Assembly (NCBI GenBank): GCA_964588325.1
Contig: CAZPOR010000012.1
Location: 1-64,000, forward strand
Direction of reading: 5' to 3'
Length of the DNA: 64,000 bases
From: Thiovibrio sp964588325
GTDB taxonomy: Bacteria; Desulfobacterota; Desulfobulbia; Desulfobulbales; Desulfurivibrionaceae
Of the stretch, positions 34,751-44,299 are shown in pieces (position 1 is the stretch's first letter; every line of letters begins with the position of its first letter). The notes under the pieces were generated by a model. That model did not search any database and was not told the origin of the DNA. It saw only the letters and a program-made list of their open reading frames with translations. Both the position numbers and the translations under genes were made by a program.

Positions 34751-35959
34751 CTACTCCCGGATCCGCAGAATGGCGCCATCATTCCGGAACCGGCTCATGA
34801 ACAGGTCGCCGGGATCCAGGGCCTCATGGCGTTCTGGGGTGAATGGCCGCGGGTAGGATTTGATCAGGCCGTCGTAGTTTCGCACCTGTTCCAGAGCGTC
34901 GCGGATCTTGGTCCGGTCGGTTGTTTCGGCCTTGGTGATGGCCAGGGCCAGGATGTGGGTCAGGTCATAGGCATGGGCCATGCCCACCGGCGAGGGGATG
35001 TCCTCCGGCGTGCTGATCTTGAAGAGTTCTCCGGTGGTTTTGTAAAACTGTTTCAGCTTCTGCTCCCGCCGGTTGTCGAAAAAACTGTAGGTCTGCACCA
35101 CGGAAAAATCGATCTGATTGATGGCCTCGCCGGTCATTCTGGTGAAGTCGCTGCCGGTGACCCCCCAATGGCTGACAATGGGGAGGCGTTTTTCCCGGGG
35201 CAGGGCAGCCACCTCCTTGACCAGGATCGACCCCTCGGCCTCGTTGGCCACCAGGAGGATCGATTCGGCTCCGGAGGTGCGCGCCGCTTCATACTTGTCG
35301 AGCAGGGATTTGTCGCCCCACATGTACCACTGGATCGTGGTGACGTTCAGCTTCGGGTGCGCGGCGAGATACGTCTTGACCGCATTTTCGCAGCTTCGTC
35401 CCCAGCCGGTGGTGGGCAGCAGCACGCCGAACCGTTTGGCCCCTTTTTTCGCGGCGTGATTCAGCATGGTCTGGATGGCCCAACTGTCTTTGAGGGAAAG
35501 GCGGAAGCAGAAGTTCGGCGTGCGCCCATTGTCAACGATGTTGTCGGCCGCGCCCCAGGCATTGAGGAGGATCACCTTTTTTTCGTGGAGAATCGGCACC
35601 TCTTCCTGCATTACCGGAGTAAATCTGCCGCCCACCACCGCGACCAGGTCGGGGATCTCGGCGAACTCCTCGATATTCTTGATTCCGCGGGCCGGCACGG
35701 AGCGGTGGTCCTTGATCACCAGCTCCAGGGGCCTGCCGCCCAGCACCCCGCCCGCCGCATTGATTTCGTGGATGGCGGTGAGGATCCCCATCCGGATGGC
35801 GTCATCCGAGGTGCTGGTGGTGTGGCCGACCTCCGCGTCGAAGCCGATGATCACCGGTTTTTTCGCGGGTTCGGCGGCAAGGGCGCTGGCAGCTACAGCG
35901 ATTGTTGCGATCAGGGTGAGAAAAAGAGTCATGGCCGGTGATGTCTGGCGCGGTCCCAT
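34751..35959 (-). CDS. branched-chain-type periplasmic binding protein
   Basis: A 402-residue LivJ/Peripla_BP_6 family protein with a signal peptide ending near ALAAEP. AGGAGG seven bases before the ATG at 35959 fixes the start. No LivHMGF permease genes follow; it is instead co-transcribed with a kinase and a response regulator. It may therefore present a ligand to the sensor, rather than feed an importer. Confidence 0.88.
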   Translation of the reverse strand: MGPRQTSPAMTLFLTLIATIAVAASALAAEPAKKPVIIGFDAEVGHTTSTSDDAIRMGILTAIHEINAAGGVLGGRPLELVIKDHRSVPARGIKNIEEFAEIPDLVAVVGGRFTPVMQEEVPILHEKKVILLNAWGAADNIVDNGRTPNFCFRLSLKDSWAIQTMLNHAAKKGAKRFGVLLPTTGWGRSCENAVKTYLAAHPKLNVTTIQWYMWGDKSLLDKYEAARTSGAESILLVANEAEGSILVKEVAALPREKRLPIVSHWGVTGSDFTRMTGEAINQIDFSVVQTYSFFDNRREQKLKQFYKTTGELFKISTPEDIPSPVGMAHAYDLTHILALAITKAETTDRTKIRDALEQVRNYDGLIKSYPRPFTPERHEALDPGDLFMSRFRNDGAILRIRE

Positions 35960-36174
35960 TTTTTGCCTCCTGTGCCGGTCTCGGAAGAACAATAGCGCTA
36001 TCTTTAAGTGTCAGGTGTGGTGCGGCATTGCCGTCTATTTTTAGGGTATAGAGCAAAAAGGGAAATGTCAAAATATTGTGTGTGTGGCAGGATGTCGTGG
36101 GAGGTTTCAGGACAACGGCCTGCCGCCGGGGGAGGACAAGCCGGGAGAGTTGAAGAAAACCGGGGAGTGGCCAG

Positions 36175-36570
36175 ATGAAGATACTCACTGTACAAGGGGA
36201 TAATGATGTATCGGAGTTCGCGGTGTTTTTGCGCACGGTTTCCGGCAAACTCGCCGCGGCAATATGCAAGAAATTCCAGGCGTATGCTGCACTGAATGAC
36301 CTTTACAGATGCAACAGCTTGAAGATCCTGAACCCGAAGATCTGGGGGTATAAGGGAACCATTTACAAGCTTCGCGTGGATTGCGGGAAAGAGTCCGCCC
36401 GTGTGCTGTTTGTGAAAACACCGGACAACGACCTTGTCCTCTTGCATGGCTTTATCAAAAAAACTCGAAAAACCCCGAGTAAAGAAGCCAAGATTGCCAT
36501 GGAAAATCTCGAGCGGCTCAAAAACAACGCAGCGCTCAGCCAATTCCCATTGGCAAAGTACTCGCCCTAA
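36175..36570 (+). CDS. RelE/HigB-like toxin (Gp49 family), unpaired
   Basis: A 131-residue protein of the phage-derived Gp49-like/HigB group. Its core has the expected order: KILNPKIWGYKGTIYKLRVDCG, then RVLFVKTPDNDLVLLHGFIKKTRKTP, then a KEAKIAMENL helix. Such toxins cleave mRNA on ribosomes. The partner antitoxin normally follows at once; here the downstream 68 bp hold no gene and the next gene is on the other strand, so it appears orphaned or its antitoxin is elsewhere. Confidence 0.75.
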   Translation: MKILTVQGDNDVSEFAVFLRTVSGKLAAAICKKFQAYAALNDLYRCNSLKILNPKIWGYKGTIYKLRVDCGKESARVLFVKTPDNDLVLLHGFIKKTRKTPSKEAKIAMENLERLKNNAALSQFPLAKYSP

Positions 36571-36638
36571 ACGCCCGGTTTCGGCAGGCGAAGATATTGT
36601 CCGGGGGGGGGACCGGGGCGTGTCCCGGTTTTGCTATC

Positions 36639-37292
36639 TTATGACGCAACGTCGAGGAGTTTGCCTGAGTCGTAGTCAAGTAACAGCGCGGATCGCAGCA
36701 CCCCGTTTTCTCCCTGGACGTTGCAGTTTATATAACGGGTGGTGCCAATGGTGACCATGCCGTGATGGCTGTGGATATGGCCGAAAATATGATACTTGGG
36801 TTTGAGTTTGGCCACGGCGGCGGCGAGTTCGGCGCAGCCATGTGATATGGGGCCATCTTGGTCAAAAATGCCGAGCGGTGGTGCGTGGGTGACCAGGATA
36901 TCGATTCCTTGCGGGATCATATCCCATTTTTCTTTCAGGGCGTTGCCCCGCGGCAAGGCAAAGGCATCACACGCATAGTCGTTAAATGTTGGTTGCCAAG
37001 GCGCCCCGTAGAGAGTGAGGCCGGAAACAACCACGCTTTCATCCTGCAGATAGACAGCGTTGGTCAAGAGGGCTTTGGCCTTTTCCGGGTCACGCGCCAG
37101 CCTGTGGTCGTGATTGCCGCCAATGACAATTTTATGCGTATGGGGAAGAGTTCCCAGAAAGGTGTTGAAGTTCGCAACATCGTGCGAGGTTCTGCAATGG
37201 GTCATATCGCCGGCAAAGATTAAAATATCTGCATCGGGGATAGTTATTCTTCCGTGTGTTGCGTGGGTATCGCTGAAAAGAGCTAGCTTCAT
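36639..37292 (-). CDS. calcineurin-like metallophosphoesterase
   Basis: A 217-residue phosphoesterase with the full metal-binding set: FSDTHATHG, FAGDMTH, IGGNHDHR, VTHAPP and FGHIHSHHG. The substrate is unknown; this short cytoplasmic type includes phosphodiesterases acting on nucleotides. Lies between an orphan toxin and HigBA. Confidence 0.88.
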   Translation of the reverse strand: MKLALFSDTHATHGRITIPDADILIFAGDMTHCRTSHDVANFNTFLGTLPHTHKIVIGGNHDHRLARDPEKAKALLTNAVYLQDESVVVSGLTLYGAPWQPTFNDYACDAFALPRGNALKEKWDMIPQGIDILVTHAPPLGIFDQDGPISHGCAELAAAVAKLKPKYHIFGHIHSHHGMVTIGTTRYINCNVQGENGVLRSALLLDYDSGKLLDVAS

Positions 37293-37346
37293 TGTTGAGA
37301 TTGGGATTGATCTATCTTTTCATTGTTTGGTTGTTCAGTTTGTGTC

Positions 37347-37637
37347 TCACGCAGCCAGCGGCGTGATGCGGGCAAGCGATTCTCCGGCTATTTTTTCAGC
37401 TTCCTCGGTGTCGTAGTCGGCCTGCAAGCCAAGCCAGAACCCCGGCGTGGTGCCGAAGGCGCGGGAAAGCCGCAGAGCGGTGTCGGCGGTGACCGAGCGC
37501 TTCCCGGCGCAAATTTCGCTGATGCGCATGGCCGGGACGCCGATGGCCTTGGCCAACCGATATTGGCTGATCTCCATGGGTTTGAGAAATTCTTCCCGCA
37601 GTATCTCGCCGGGATGGATGTTGGGCAGTCTGTTCAT
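37347..37637 (-). CDS. higA: HigA-type antitoxin
   Basis: A 96-residue XRE-family helix-turn-helix protein (HPGEILREEFLKPMEISQYRLAKAIG). It matches the VapI/HigA family and follows the toxin gene by 12 bp, the toxin-first order typical of higBA. It neutralises HigB and probably represses the operon. Confidence 0.93.
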   Translation of the reverse strand: MNRLPNIHPGEILREEFLKPMEISQYRLAKAIGVPAMRISEICAGKRSVTADTALRLSRAFGTTPGFWLGLQADYDTEEAEKIAGESLARITPLAA

Positions 37638-37649
37638 GGTTGCCTCCTG

Positions 37650-37931
37650 TCAGTGATAGTCGCAGATCTCGACCTGCTCTGCGTTGCCGTCCGCCCAGGC
37701 AAAGCAGACCCGCCATTGGTCGTTGATCCGAATGCTCCATTGTCCGTCCCGGTCCCCGGAAAGCCGTTCAAGGCGATTGGCCGGGGGGATGCGCAGGTCG
37801 TCGAGCGCGCGGGCGTTGTTCAACATTCTCAGCTTGCGGCGGGCGGTGGCCTGAATCTGATTGGGCAAACGCCGCGAAAATTCACCGCGCCACACCTTTT
37901 CTGTTTCGCTGTCGTGGAATGCGGCGATCAT
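37650..37931 (-). CDS. higB: HigB-type toxin
   Basis: A 93-residue RelE-superfamily mRNA interferase (ending INDQWRVCFAWADGNAEQVEICDYH, typical of the family). Probable ribosome-dependent RNase. The short AT-rich stretch 37932-37993 upstream likely holds the autoregulated promoter. Confidence 0.93.
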   Translation of the reverse strand: MIAAFHDSETEKVWRGEFSRRLPNQIQATARRKLRMLNNARALDDLRIPPANRLERLSGDRDGQWSIRINDQWRVCFAWADGNAEQVEICDYH

Positions 37932-37993
37932 AAGATATAGTATTGTTTTGCGATATTATTGTCAAGCGGTATTGGCGAGGTTTTTTATACTCG

Positions 37994-39766
37994 TTACTTT
38001 CGTGCGTTTCCGCTCTCCTCGTCAAACACCGGGCATTTCCGCTCCGGAGTATAGTCTCGATACACCTTGTCGTTGTAATCCTTGTGGCAAGGCAAACATT
38101 GTCCCACCCGGAGGATGCGGGCCAACTCTTGTTTGTTGAAGGGGCGCAGGTCGGGCCGGGCGCTTTTTTGCAGCGGCTTGCCCTCGATGTTCACATAGCC
38201 GTCCAGCGGCGGGGTGGGGCCGGCTTCGGTTTGCAATCCCTGGTCAACCCCGGAAAACCGCCACTCTCCTTTTTCCTTCCAGGCCGTGCCCTCGCCCAAC
38301 CCCACGGTTTTTGTGGAGGTGTGGCAGTCAACGCAGGTGCGGCCCGCCTTTTGGGTGGTATGCGGGCTTAAGGCCGCCATGGTCAGGGAGTTGAAGGAAC
38401 CCGCCGGCTTGCCCTCTTTGTCGATCAGGGTCACGACATCCTGGCAGCCGGGGGTGACGGTGACGACCTTGTCCTTCCACACGGCCAGCATGGGCTTTTC
38501 GTAGCGGAGGTAGGAGCGGCCCTCCTCCCACCAGCCGTCGGTTTCCTTGCCGGTCAGCTTGTCGAGATGGGTGTCGCGCATGTCCCGCTTGGCATGGCAG
38601 CCGTAGCATTGCGGAATCCACTTGGAATGGCAGGAGGCGCAGCCCATCCGCTTGTGGCCGGGGTAATCGCAGATCCCGTTCTTGGGCGGGTTGAGGGGAT
38701 GTTTTTTCTCGTCGAGTTTCCCGGTCAGCACGAAGCGGCCATCGGGTTCCTGAGTGATATTGTTCAGTTTTTTATTTTTCCGGGTTGTCCCTGGCGCGCC
38801 ATTGCTGGTGTGGCAGAGCTCGCAGGAGATCTCCAGCGCCTGCTCGTAATGGGCGTAATTGGTGCCGTCGCCCATGATCTCGTCGCGGGTGTGGCAGTCG
38901 ATGCAGGCCATGCCCTTCTGGTGGTGGATGTCCGAAGGCAGGTCCAGATAGTAGCGGTCGCCGGGCAGCTCTTTCTTGGATGGTCCGCCGTGTTCGTAAG
39001 GGGTGCCGTAGCTCTCCCCCTCGTAGACGCCGATAAACGAAGTGCCCACCCGACCGCTCCGGTTATGGCAGCGGATGCAGTTCTCCATGGGTACCTTTTT
39101 GCTGATCAGGGGGTGCGGTTTTTTCTTGTCCTGGCCGAACCGGAAAAAGGTTTCCCAGGGCCGAACCGCGGTGGGAGCCTGGGGCCGGGTGTAATGGCAG
39201 GCCGTGCAGCCGCCGCCTTTCTCGCCGAAGAATCCTTCCAGGTCGCCTTTTTCCTTCCAGAGATGGCAGGTGGCGCAGAGCTTGCGGTAATAGTCGATGG
39301 CCAGCGAGGTCTTGCCGGTTGCGATCAGCTCCTCCACCGAGAAGTCGCCGTTCTGATCCGGGGCTTCGCCCCAGTAGTGGAGCAAGGTGGCGAGGATTCC
39401 CCGGTTGGTGGCCATGAGCGAGTTCTTCACTTTCTTGACATCCTGGGCGTGGCACCCCTCGACCCCGCAGGTTTTTTCCACCACCCGCAGGTCGCCTGGG
39501 TTTTTGACAATGCCCTTGTGGGCCGGCTTTTTTTCGATGGCCAGCGGGTCGCCGAGGTGACAGGACGAGCAGCCCAGCACCTCGCGGCCATGGGCCGGGT
39601 CGAGTTTTTCCTCCTTGTGGCAGGAGAGGCACATCTCCACCTGGCCGTTGACCAGTTGGTAGAGCTTGTCCGGCCTTTTGGTCAGGTTCTCGCGGACCAC
39701 CAGGGCCAGCACCACCAGAAGCAAGGAGAAAAGAAGCCAGCGCGGGGAGATGGGAGGCATTTTCAT
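37994..39766 (-). CDS. membrane-anchored dodecahaem cytochrome c
   Basis: A 590-residue protein with one N-terminal helix (residues 10-25) that probably stays as an anchor, then eleven CxxCH haem motifs (CLSCH, CSSCH, CATCH, CTACH, CIRCH, CIDCH, CELCH, CASCH, CYGCH, CVDCH, CLPCH) and one CX4CH (CGVEGCH), so up to twelve haems. Likely a periplasmic electron carrier fed from the quinone pool. I cannot place it in a named respiratory complex. Its start overlaps the nadE stop by four bases, so the two are translationally coupled. Confidence 0.85.
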   Translation of the reverse strand: MKMPPISPRWLLFSLLLVVLALVVRENLTKRPDKLYQLVNGQVEMCLSCHKEEKLDPAHGREVLGCSSCHLGDPLAIEKKPAHKGIVKNPGDLRVVEKTCGVEGCHAQDVKKVKNSLMATNRGILATLLHYWGEAPDQNGDFSVEELIATGKTSLAIDYYRKLCATCHLWKEKGDLEGFFGEKGGGCTACHYTRPQAPTAVRPWETFFRFGQDKKKPHPLISKKVPMENCIRCHNRSGRVGTSFIGVYEGESYGTPYEHGGPSKKELPGDRYYLDLPSDIHHQKGMACIDCHTRDEIMGDGTNYAHYEQALEISCELCHTSNGAPGTTRKNKKLNNITQEPDGRFVLTGKLDEKKHPLNPPKNGICDYPGHKRMGCASCHSKWIPQCYGCHAKRDMRDTHLDKLTGKETDGWWEEGRSYLRYEKPMLAVWKDKVVTVTPGCQDVVTLIDKEGKPAGSFNSLTMAALSPHTTQKAGRTCVDCHTSTKTVGLGEGTAWKEKGEWRFSGVDQGLQTEAGPTPPLDGYVNIEGKPLQKSARPDLRPFNKQELARILRVGQCLPCHKDYNDKVYRDYTPERKCPVFDEESGNARK

Positions 39767-41454
39767 GGCAGGACGGTTTCCCGGTAGCCTTCGGCCGTGG
39801 GGTAGCGGCGGCCCTGGCCGAATGCCTTGGTCGTGACCTTGAGGCCGAGGGGGGCTTGTTTGCGTTTGTATTCGTTGATCCGGATGCGGCGGACCACATC
39901 TGTCACCACCGCTTGCTCATAGCCCATCTCCACGATCTCCGCAATGGAGCGATGCTCCTCCAGGTAGGCGGCAAGAATCGCGTCCAGCACCGGGTAGGGC
40001 GGCAGGTCGTCCTCGTCGCGCTGGTTGGGGGCCAGCTCGGCGCTGGGGGGTTTGTCGATGGTGCGGACGGGGATGATCTCCCGCTCTGTGTTGAGATACC
40101 GGCACAGGCCGTAGACCAGTTGCTTGGGCACATCCGAGATCACCGCCAATCCGCCGCTCATGTCGCCGTACAAGGTGCAGTAGCCCACGGCGTTTTCCGA
40201 TTTGTTGCCGGTGGAGAGCAGCAACCGCCCCTGTTTGTTGGCAATGGCCATGAGCAGGTTGCCCCGGATGCGGGCCTGGATGTTCTGTTCGGTGACATCG
40301 GGCTTTGCCCCGGCAAAGGTGGGGGCCAGGGCGGCGAGATAGGCTTCGAACAGCCCAGTGATGGGCAGGACGGTAAAATCGATGCCCAGATTTTTTGCCA
40401 CCTGTTCGGCATCCTCCAGGCTTTCCGGGGAGGAGTAGGGCGAGGGCAGGGCCACCCCCAGCACGTTTTCCGGCCCCAGGGCGCGGGTGGCAATGGCCGC
40501 GGTCAGGGCTGAATCCACCCCGCCGGATAACCCGATGACCACCTTGGAAAAGCCGCATTTGGTGACATAGTCGCGGGTGCCCAGCACCAGGGCTTCGCAG
40601 ACCTCGCCGGTCTCCTGTTCCGCCCCGGTCACGCAGGAGGGCGCGTGGTTCTCCCCCTGCCAGGTTGCGGTGTCGATCACCACCAGATCTTCGGCAAACC
40701 GGACGGCTTGGGCTACAACCGCGCCGTGTTTGTCCAGAGCGACGCTACCGCCGTCAAAGATCAGAGAGTCCTGGCCACCCACCTGGTTGACATAGATGAA
40801 TGGCAGGTGGTATCGCTGGCAGAGGTTGGCGAAGATCGTGCGCCGGATTCCGCCCTTGCCAAGATTGAAGGGCGAGGCCGCCAGGTTGATCAGCAGGTCC
40901 ACCGGGGTATCGGCCTGGGCCAGCATGGAGTCCACCGGGTCGGTGGCGTAGAGGGGGCGTGGGAAGAGGCTCTTGTCGTTCCAGATATCCTCGCAGATGG
41001 TGAGCCCCAGATGCAATCCTTTGTAACGGAAGGTTCCGTTGCCGCGCCCCGGTTCGAAATAACGGGCCTCGTCAAAGACATCGTAGGAGGGAAGGAGCTG
41101 CTTGTGGGTGGTGAACAGCACCGTGCCGCCGGCAAAGAGGACCGCGCTGTTGTGCAGGGGCTTGCCCATGGGGGTGGGGTTGCGGGTGACCAGGCCGCAG
41201 ACCACGCCGATGCCGATGTCGCGGGCCAGCGCCACCAGCCGGAAAAAGGCTTGGTTCTGGTCGTCGAGAAAGGCCGGACGCTCCAGCAGATCCTGGGGCG
41301 GATAGCCGCTGACGGCAAGTTCCGGCAGGATGGCAAGCTGGCAGTCCGCGGCCCTGGCTTTTTTCAGCCAGTCCGCGATCCGGGCGATATTTCCGGCAAA
41401 GTCGCCGATAACCGGATTGTATTGGATGAGGGCGATTTTCATGGCCGCCATCAT
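39763..41454 (-). CDS. nadE: glutamine-dependent NAD+ synthetase
   Basis: A 563-residue two-domain enzyme. The N-terminal nitrilase-type glutaminase has the expected E in LPELAVSGYPP, a lysine, and C in LTICEDIWN. The C-terminal synthetase has the ATP-pyrophosphatase loop GLSGGVDSAL. It amidates deamido-NAD+. GGGAG lies seven bases before the first of three closely spaced ATGs. Confidence 0.96.
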   Translation of the reverse strand: MMAAMKIALIQYNPVIGDFAGNIARIADWLKKARAADCQLAILPELAVSGYPPQDLLERPAFLDDQNQAFFRLVALARDIGIGVVCGLVTRNPTPMGKPLHNSAVLFAGGTVLFTTHKQLLPSYDVFDEARYFEPGRGNGTFRYKGLHLGLTICEDIWNDKSLFPRPLYATDPVDSMLAQADTPVDLLINLAASPFNLGKGGIRRTIFANLCQRYHLPFIYVNQVGGQDSLIFDGGSVALDKHGAVVAQAVRFAEDLVVIDTATWQGENHAPSCVTGAEQETGEVCEALVLGTRDYVTKCGFSKVVIGLSGGVDSALTAAIATRALGPENVLGVALPSPYSSPESLEDAEQVAKNLGIDFTVLPITGLFEAYLAALAPTFAGAKPDVTEQNIQARIRGNLLMAIANKQGRLLLSTGNKSENAVGYCTLYGDMSGGLAVISDVPKQLVYGLCRYLNTEREIIPVRTIDKPPSAELAPNQRDEDDLPPYPVLDAILAAYLEEHRSIAEIVEMGYEQAVVTDVVRRIRINEYKRKQAPLGLKVTTKAFGQGRRYPTAEGYRETVLP

Positions 41455-41690
41455 AGCATACTCCCTTGGGAAAGGGGATGGAAAAAGGTCCGTCCCACCG
41501 TTGTCCGTCCATCATTTTGCTTGCCAAGGAATGGTTTGTTTGGCTAAGCTAAGAGCCGTTCTCGTCACGCCCATGGACAGGGCATTGTGCCGCAACGATT
41601 TGCCTGAAACCGCCTGGCCGCCCTTGCGCGGACAATCCCTGCCGGCTGGCCATCTCCGGCCGCCGCTTTCCCCTCCAATCAGGAGTCTCC

Positions 41691-43010
41691 TTGAAAAAAT
41701 ACTTTGTTCTCGATACCAATGTTCTCTTGCACAATGCCGATTCCATCACCTCTTTCGCCGACAACACCGTGGTTTTGCCCATGTCGGTCATCGAGGAGCT
41801 GGACAAGTTCAAGAGCCATACCGACGAATTGGGCCGCAATGCCCGGCATGTGATCCGCCAGCTCGACGCGCTGCGCCAGAAGGGCAAGCTCGGCGAAGGG
41901 GTGCCCATGGAGGGCGGCGGCGCTCTGTGGATTTACATGGAAAAGGGCCAGTGTGTAGACACGGGGCTGGACATGCATGTGGCGGACAACCGGATTCTGG
42001 CCGTGGCCTTCACCCTTTTGCAGAAAGGGGAAAAGGTCATCTTTGTTTCCAAGGATATCAATGCCCGGCTCAAGGCCGATGCCATCGGCATCGAGGTGAT
42101 GGATTTCGAGAAACAGAAGGTCAATATCGACGAGCTGTACCGGGGCCAGCGGGAACTGCTGGTGCCGGGGAGTGTGATCGACGAATTCTATCAGAAAAAA
42201 CAGGTGGTCAGCGAAGGCCTCAACCTGATGCCCAACGAGTTTGTTCTTCTGCGCGATGAAAACGATGAAAAGCACACCGCCCTGACCCGCGCCCGGGAGA
42301 ACGAGATGCTGGTCCCCTTGCAGGAGGAATACGAAACGGTCTGGAACATCCGTTCGCGCAGCAAGGAGCAGCGCATGGCCTTCGAGCTCTTGATGGACCC
42401 GGCCATCCAGCTCGTGACCCTGGTGGGCCAGGCGGGCACCGGCAAGACCCTGCTGGCTCTGGCCGCTGCCCTGGAATGTGTGCTCTCCCTCAAGCGCTAC
42501 GACCGGATTCTCGTTTCCCGGCCCATTATCCCCCTGGGCAAGGATCTGGGCTACATGCCCGGCGACAAGGATGAAAAGCTGGCCCACTGGATGCAGCCCA
42601 TTTTCGACAATCTCACCTATCTGATGGCCGACGGCGCCAGGCGCAAGGAGCACGAAACGGACGAGTCGGCCAAGCAGAAGGTGGACAAGCTCCTCCAGGC
42701 CCATGTGGTGGAACTGGAGGCCTTGACCTATATCCGGGGCCGCTCCATTCCCAGGCAGTTTGTCATCGTGGACGAGGCCCAAAACCTGACGCCCCACGAG
42801 GTGAAAACCATTATCAGCCGAGCCGGGGAAGGAACCAAAATGGTGCTCACCGGCGACCCCTACCAGATCGACAATCCCTATCTCGACACCAGCAGCAACG
42901 GTCTGACCTATGCGGTGGAACGGTTGAAACAGCAGAAGATCCACGGGCACATTACCCTGCTCAAGAGCGAGCGGAGCCTGCTTGCCGCGATAGCCGCCGA
43001 TTTTCTGTAG
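41691..43010 (+). CDS. phoH: PIN-PhoH fusion ATPase/ribonuclease
   Basis: A 439-residue protein of the PhoH2/YlaK type: N-terminal PIN nuclease (VLDTNVLLH, acidic residues in VADNRIL) and C-terminal PhoH ATPase with GQAGTGKTLLA and FVIVDEAQN. PIN-PhoH proteins are ATP-dependent RNA-processing enzymes. It starts with TTG at 41691, five bases after AGGAG. Divergent from nadE; the 236-bp gap holds no other recognisable feature. Confidence 0.92.
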   Translation: MKKYFVLDTNVLLHNADSITSFADNTVVLPMSVIEELDKFKSHTDELGRNARHVIRQLDALRQKGKLGEGVPMEGGGALWIYMEKGQCVDTGLDMHVADNRILAVAFTLLQKGEKVIFVSKDINARLKADAIGIEVMDFEKQKVNIDELYRGQRELLVPGSVIDEFYQKKQVVSEGLNLMPNEFVLLRDENDEKHTALTRARENEMLVPLQEEYETVWNIRSRSKEQRMAFELLMDPAIQLVTLVGQAGTGKTLLALAAALECVLSLKRYDRILVSRPIIPLGKDLGYMPGDKDEKLAHWMQPIFDNLTYLMADGARRKEHETDESAKQKVDKLLQAHVVELEALTYIRGRSIPRQFVIVDEAQNLTPHEVKTIISRAGEGTKMVLTGDPYQIDNPYLDTSSNGLTYAVERLKQQKIHGHITLLKSERSLLAAIAADFL

Positions 43011-43094
43011 CGCCTGCTTGTTCTTTTGCCGGCATTGGCTATAGTATTCCAATCTGCCGGTTCGTTTTAGCCTTCAACGTTGTGAGGTCCATCC

Positions 43095-44162
43095 GTGGAA
43101 TTTGAACCAAAATGGATAGCCTGGGAGATCACCAGGCGTTGCAATCTCAAGTGCGTGCATTGCCGCTCCTCCTCCGGGCTTGAGGCAAAAGGGCACCCTG
43201 ATTTCACCCTGGCCGAGGCCAAACGGGTGCTTGACGATATTGCCTCCTACGGTAAGCCGGTGGTGGTGCTTTCCGGGGGCGAGCCCCTGCTGCGGCCCGA
43301 TGTATTCGAGATCGCCCAATATGGAACCGGCCTGGGGCTGCGGATGTGTCTGGCCACCAACGGCACCCTGGTGACCCAGGAAATCTGCACCAAGATCAAG
43401 GGGGCCGGGATCAAAATGGTATCGCTCAGCCTGGACGGGGCCAGCGCCGAGGTGCACGACAACTTCCGCAACCAGCCCGGCGCCTTTGCCGGAACCCTCA
43501 ACGCGGCCAGGCTCTTCAAGGAAAACTCCATCTCCTTTTTAATCAACTCATCCTTCACCAAGCGCAACCAGGAGGAGATCCCCAAAATCTACCATCTGGC
43601 CAAGGATCTGGGCGCCACGGCCTGGTACATGTTCATGATCGTGCCCACCGGGAGGGGAGAGGACATCATGGACGAGCTCATCGCCCCGGAGGATTACGAA
43701 AAGCTCCTGGTCTGGCATTATGAGATGGAAAAGGGGGAAAAGGACATTCTGGTCCGGCCCACCTGCGCCCCCAACTACTACCGGGTCGTGCTCCAGCAGG
43801 CCAAGGAGCAGGGCGATGATTTCGAGCGACGCACCCTGCAGTTTTCCACCGGCGGCTCCAAGGGGTGTTTGGCCGGGCAGCTCATCTCCCTGATCGATGT
43901 GGACGGCAATGTGCTGCCGTGCAGCTATTTTCCCATGGCCGCCGGAAACATCCGCGAGAAATCCTTCAAGGAGATATGGGAACATTCGGAGCTGTTTCAC
44001 GATCTGCGCAATTTCAAGGCCTACAAGGGCCGTTGCGGCTCCTGCGAGTATGTCAATGTCTGCGGGGGCTGCCGGGCCAGGGCTTATGCGGTTTCCGGCG
44101 ATTATATGGCCGAGGAGCCTTACTGCACCTATGTGCCGAAAAAAATGAAGGCTGGAAAATGA
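43095..44162 (+). CDS. ahbD: radical SAM/SPASM enzyme, AhbD-like haem synthase
   Basis: A 355-residue radical SAM enzyme: C16, C20, C23 in CNLKCVHC bind the SAM cluster; VVLSGGEPLL follows. The C-terminal SPASM-type domain has CLAGQL, LPCSYFP, and CGSCEYVNVCGGCRARAY. Sequence and context (next to hemE and hemH) match AhbD, which converts Fe-coproporphyrin III to haem b by oxidative decarboxylation. Other SPASM maturases are the main alternative. GTG start at 43095 with TGAGGT upstream. Confidence 0.72.
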   Translation: MEFEPKWIAWEITRRCNLKCVHCRSSSGLEAKGHPDFTLAEAKRVLDDIASYGKPVVVLSGGEPLLRPDVFEIAQYGTGLGLRMCLATNGTLVTQEICTKIKGAGIKMVSLSLDGASAEVHDNFRNQPGAFAGTLNAARLFKENSISFLINSSFTKRNQEEIPKIYHLAKDLGATAWYMFMIVPTGRGEDIMDELIAPEDYEKLLVWHYEMEKGEKDILVRPTCAPNYYRVVLQQAKEQGDDFERRTLQFSTGGSKGCLAGQLISLIDVDGNVLPCSYFPMAAGNIREKSFKEIWEHSELFHDLRNFKAYKGRCGSCEYVNVCGGCRARAYAVSGDYMAEEPYCTYVPKKMKAGK

Positions 44163-44184
44163 CGGGCTGGCGATAATCTTGTTT

Positions 44185-44266
44185 TCTCGCCAAGACGCGA
44201 AGGACGCAAAGAAAGAATGACATCAGGTTAACCTGTCGGCTTTGCGCGCTTCGCGTCTTGGCGAGA
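44185..44266. repeat. palindromic repeat before hemE
   Basis: TCTCGCCAAGACGCGAAGGAC.. (44185-44211) and its mirror (44240-44266) match at about 25 of 27 positions. Related in the GACGCaAAG core to the repeat at 21745. It lies between ahbD and hemE. Confidence 0.75.
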
Positions 44267-44299
44267 GTATTTGAGTTTGAATTTCCAACTGGAGAAACC

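Noticed and set aside
36571..36638. A hidden antitoxin frame after the Gp49-like toxin
   Set aside because: Only 68 bp remain before the next gene, with no start and ribosome site.
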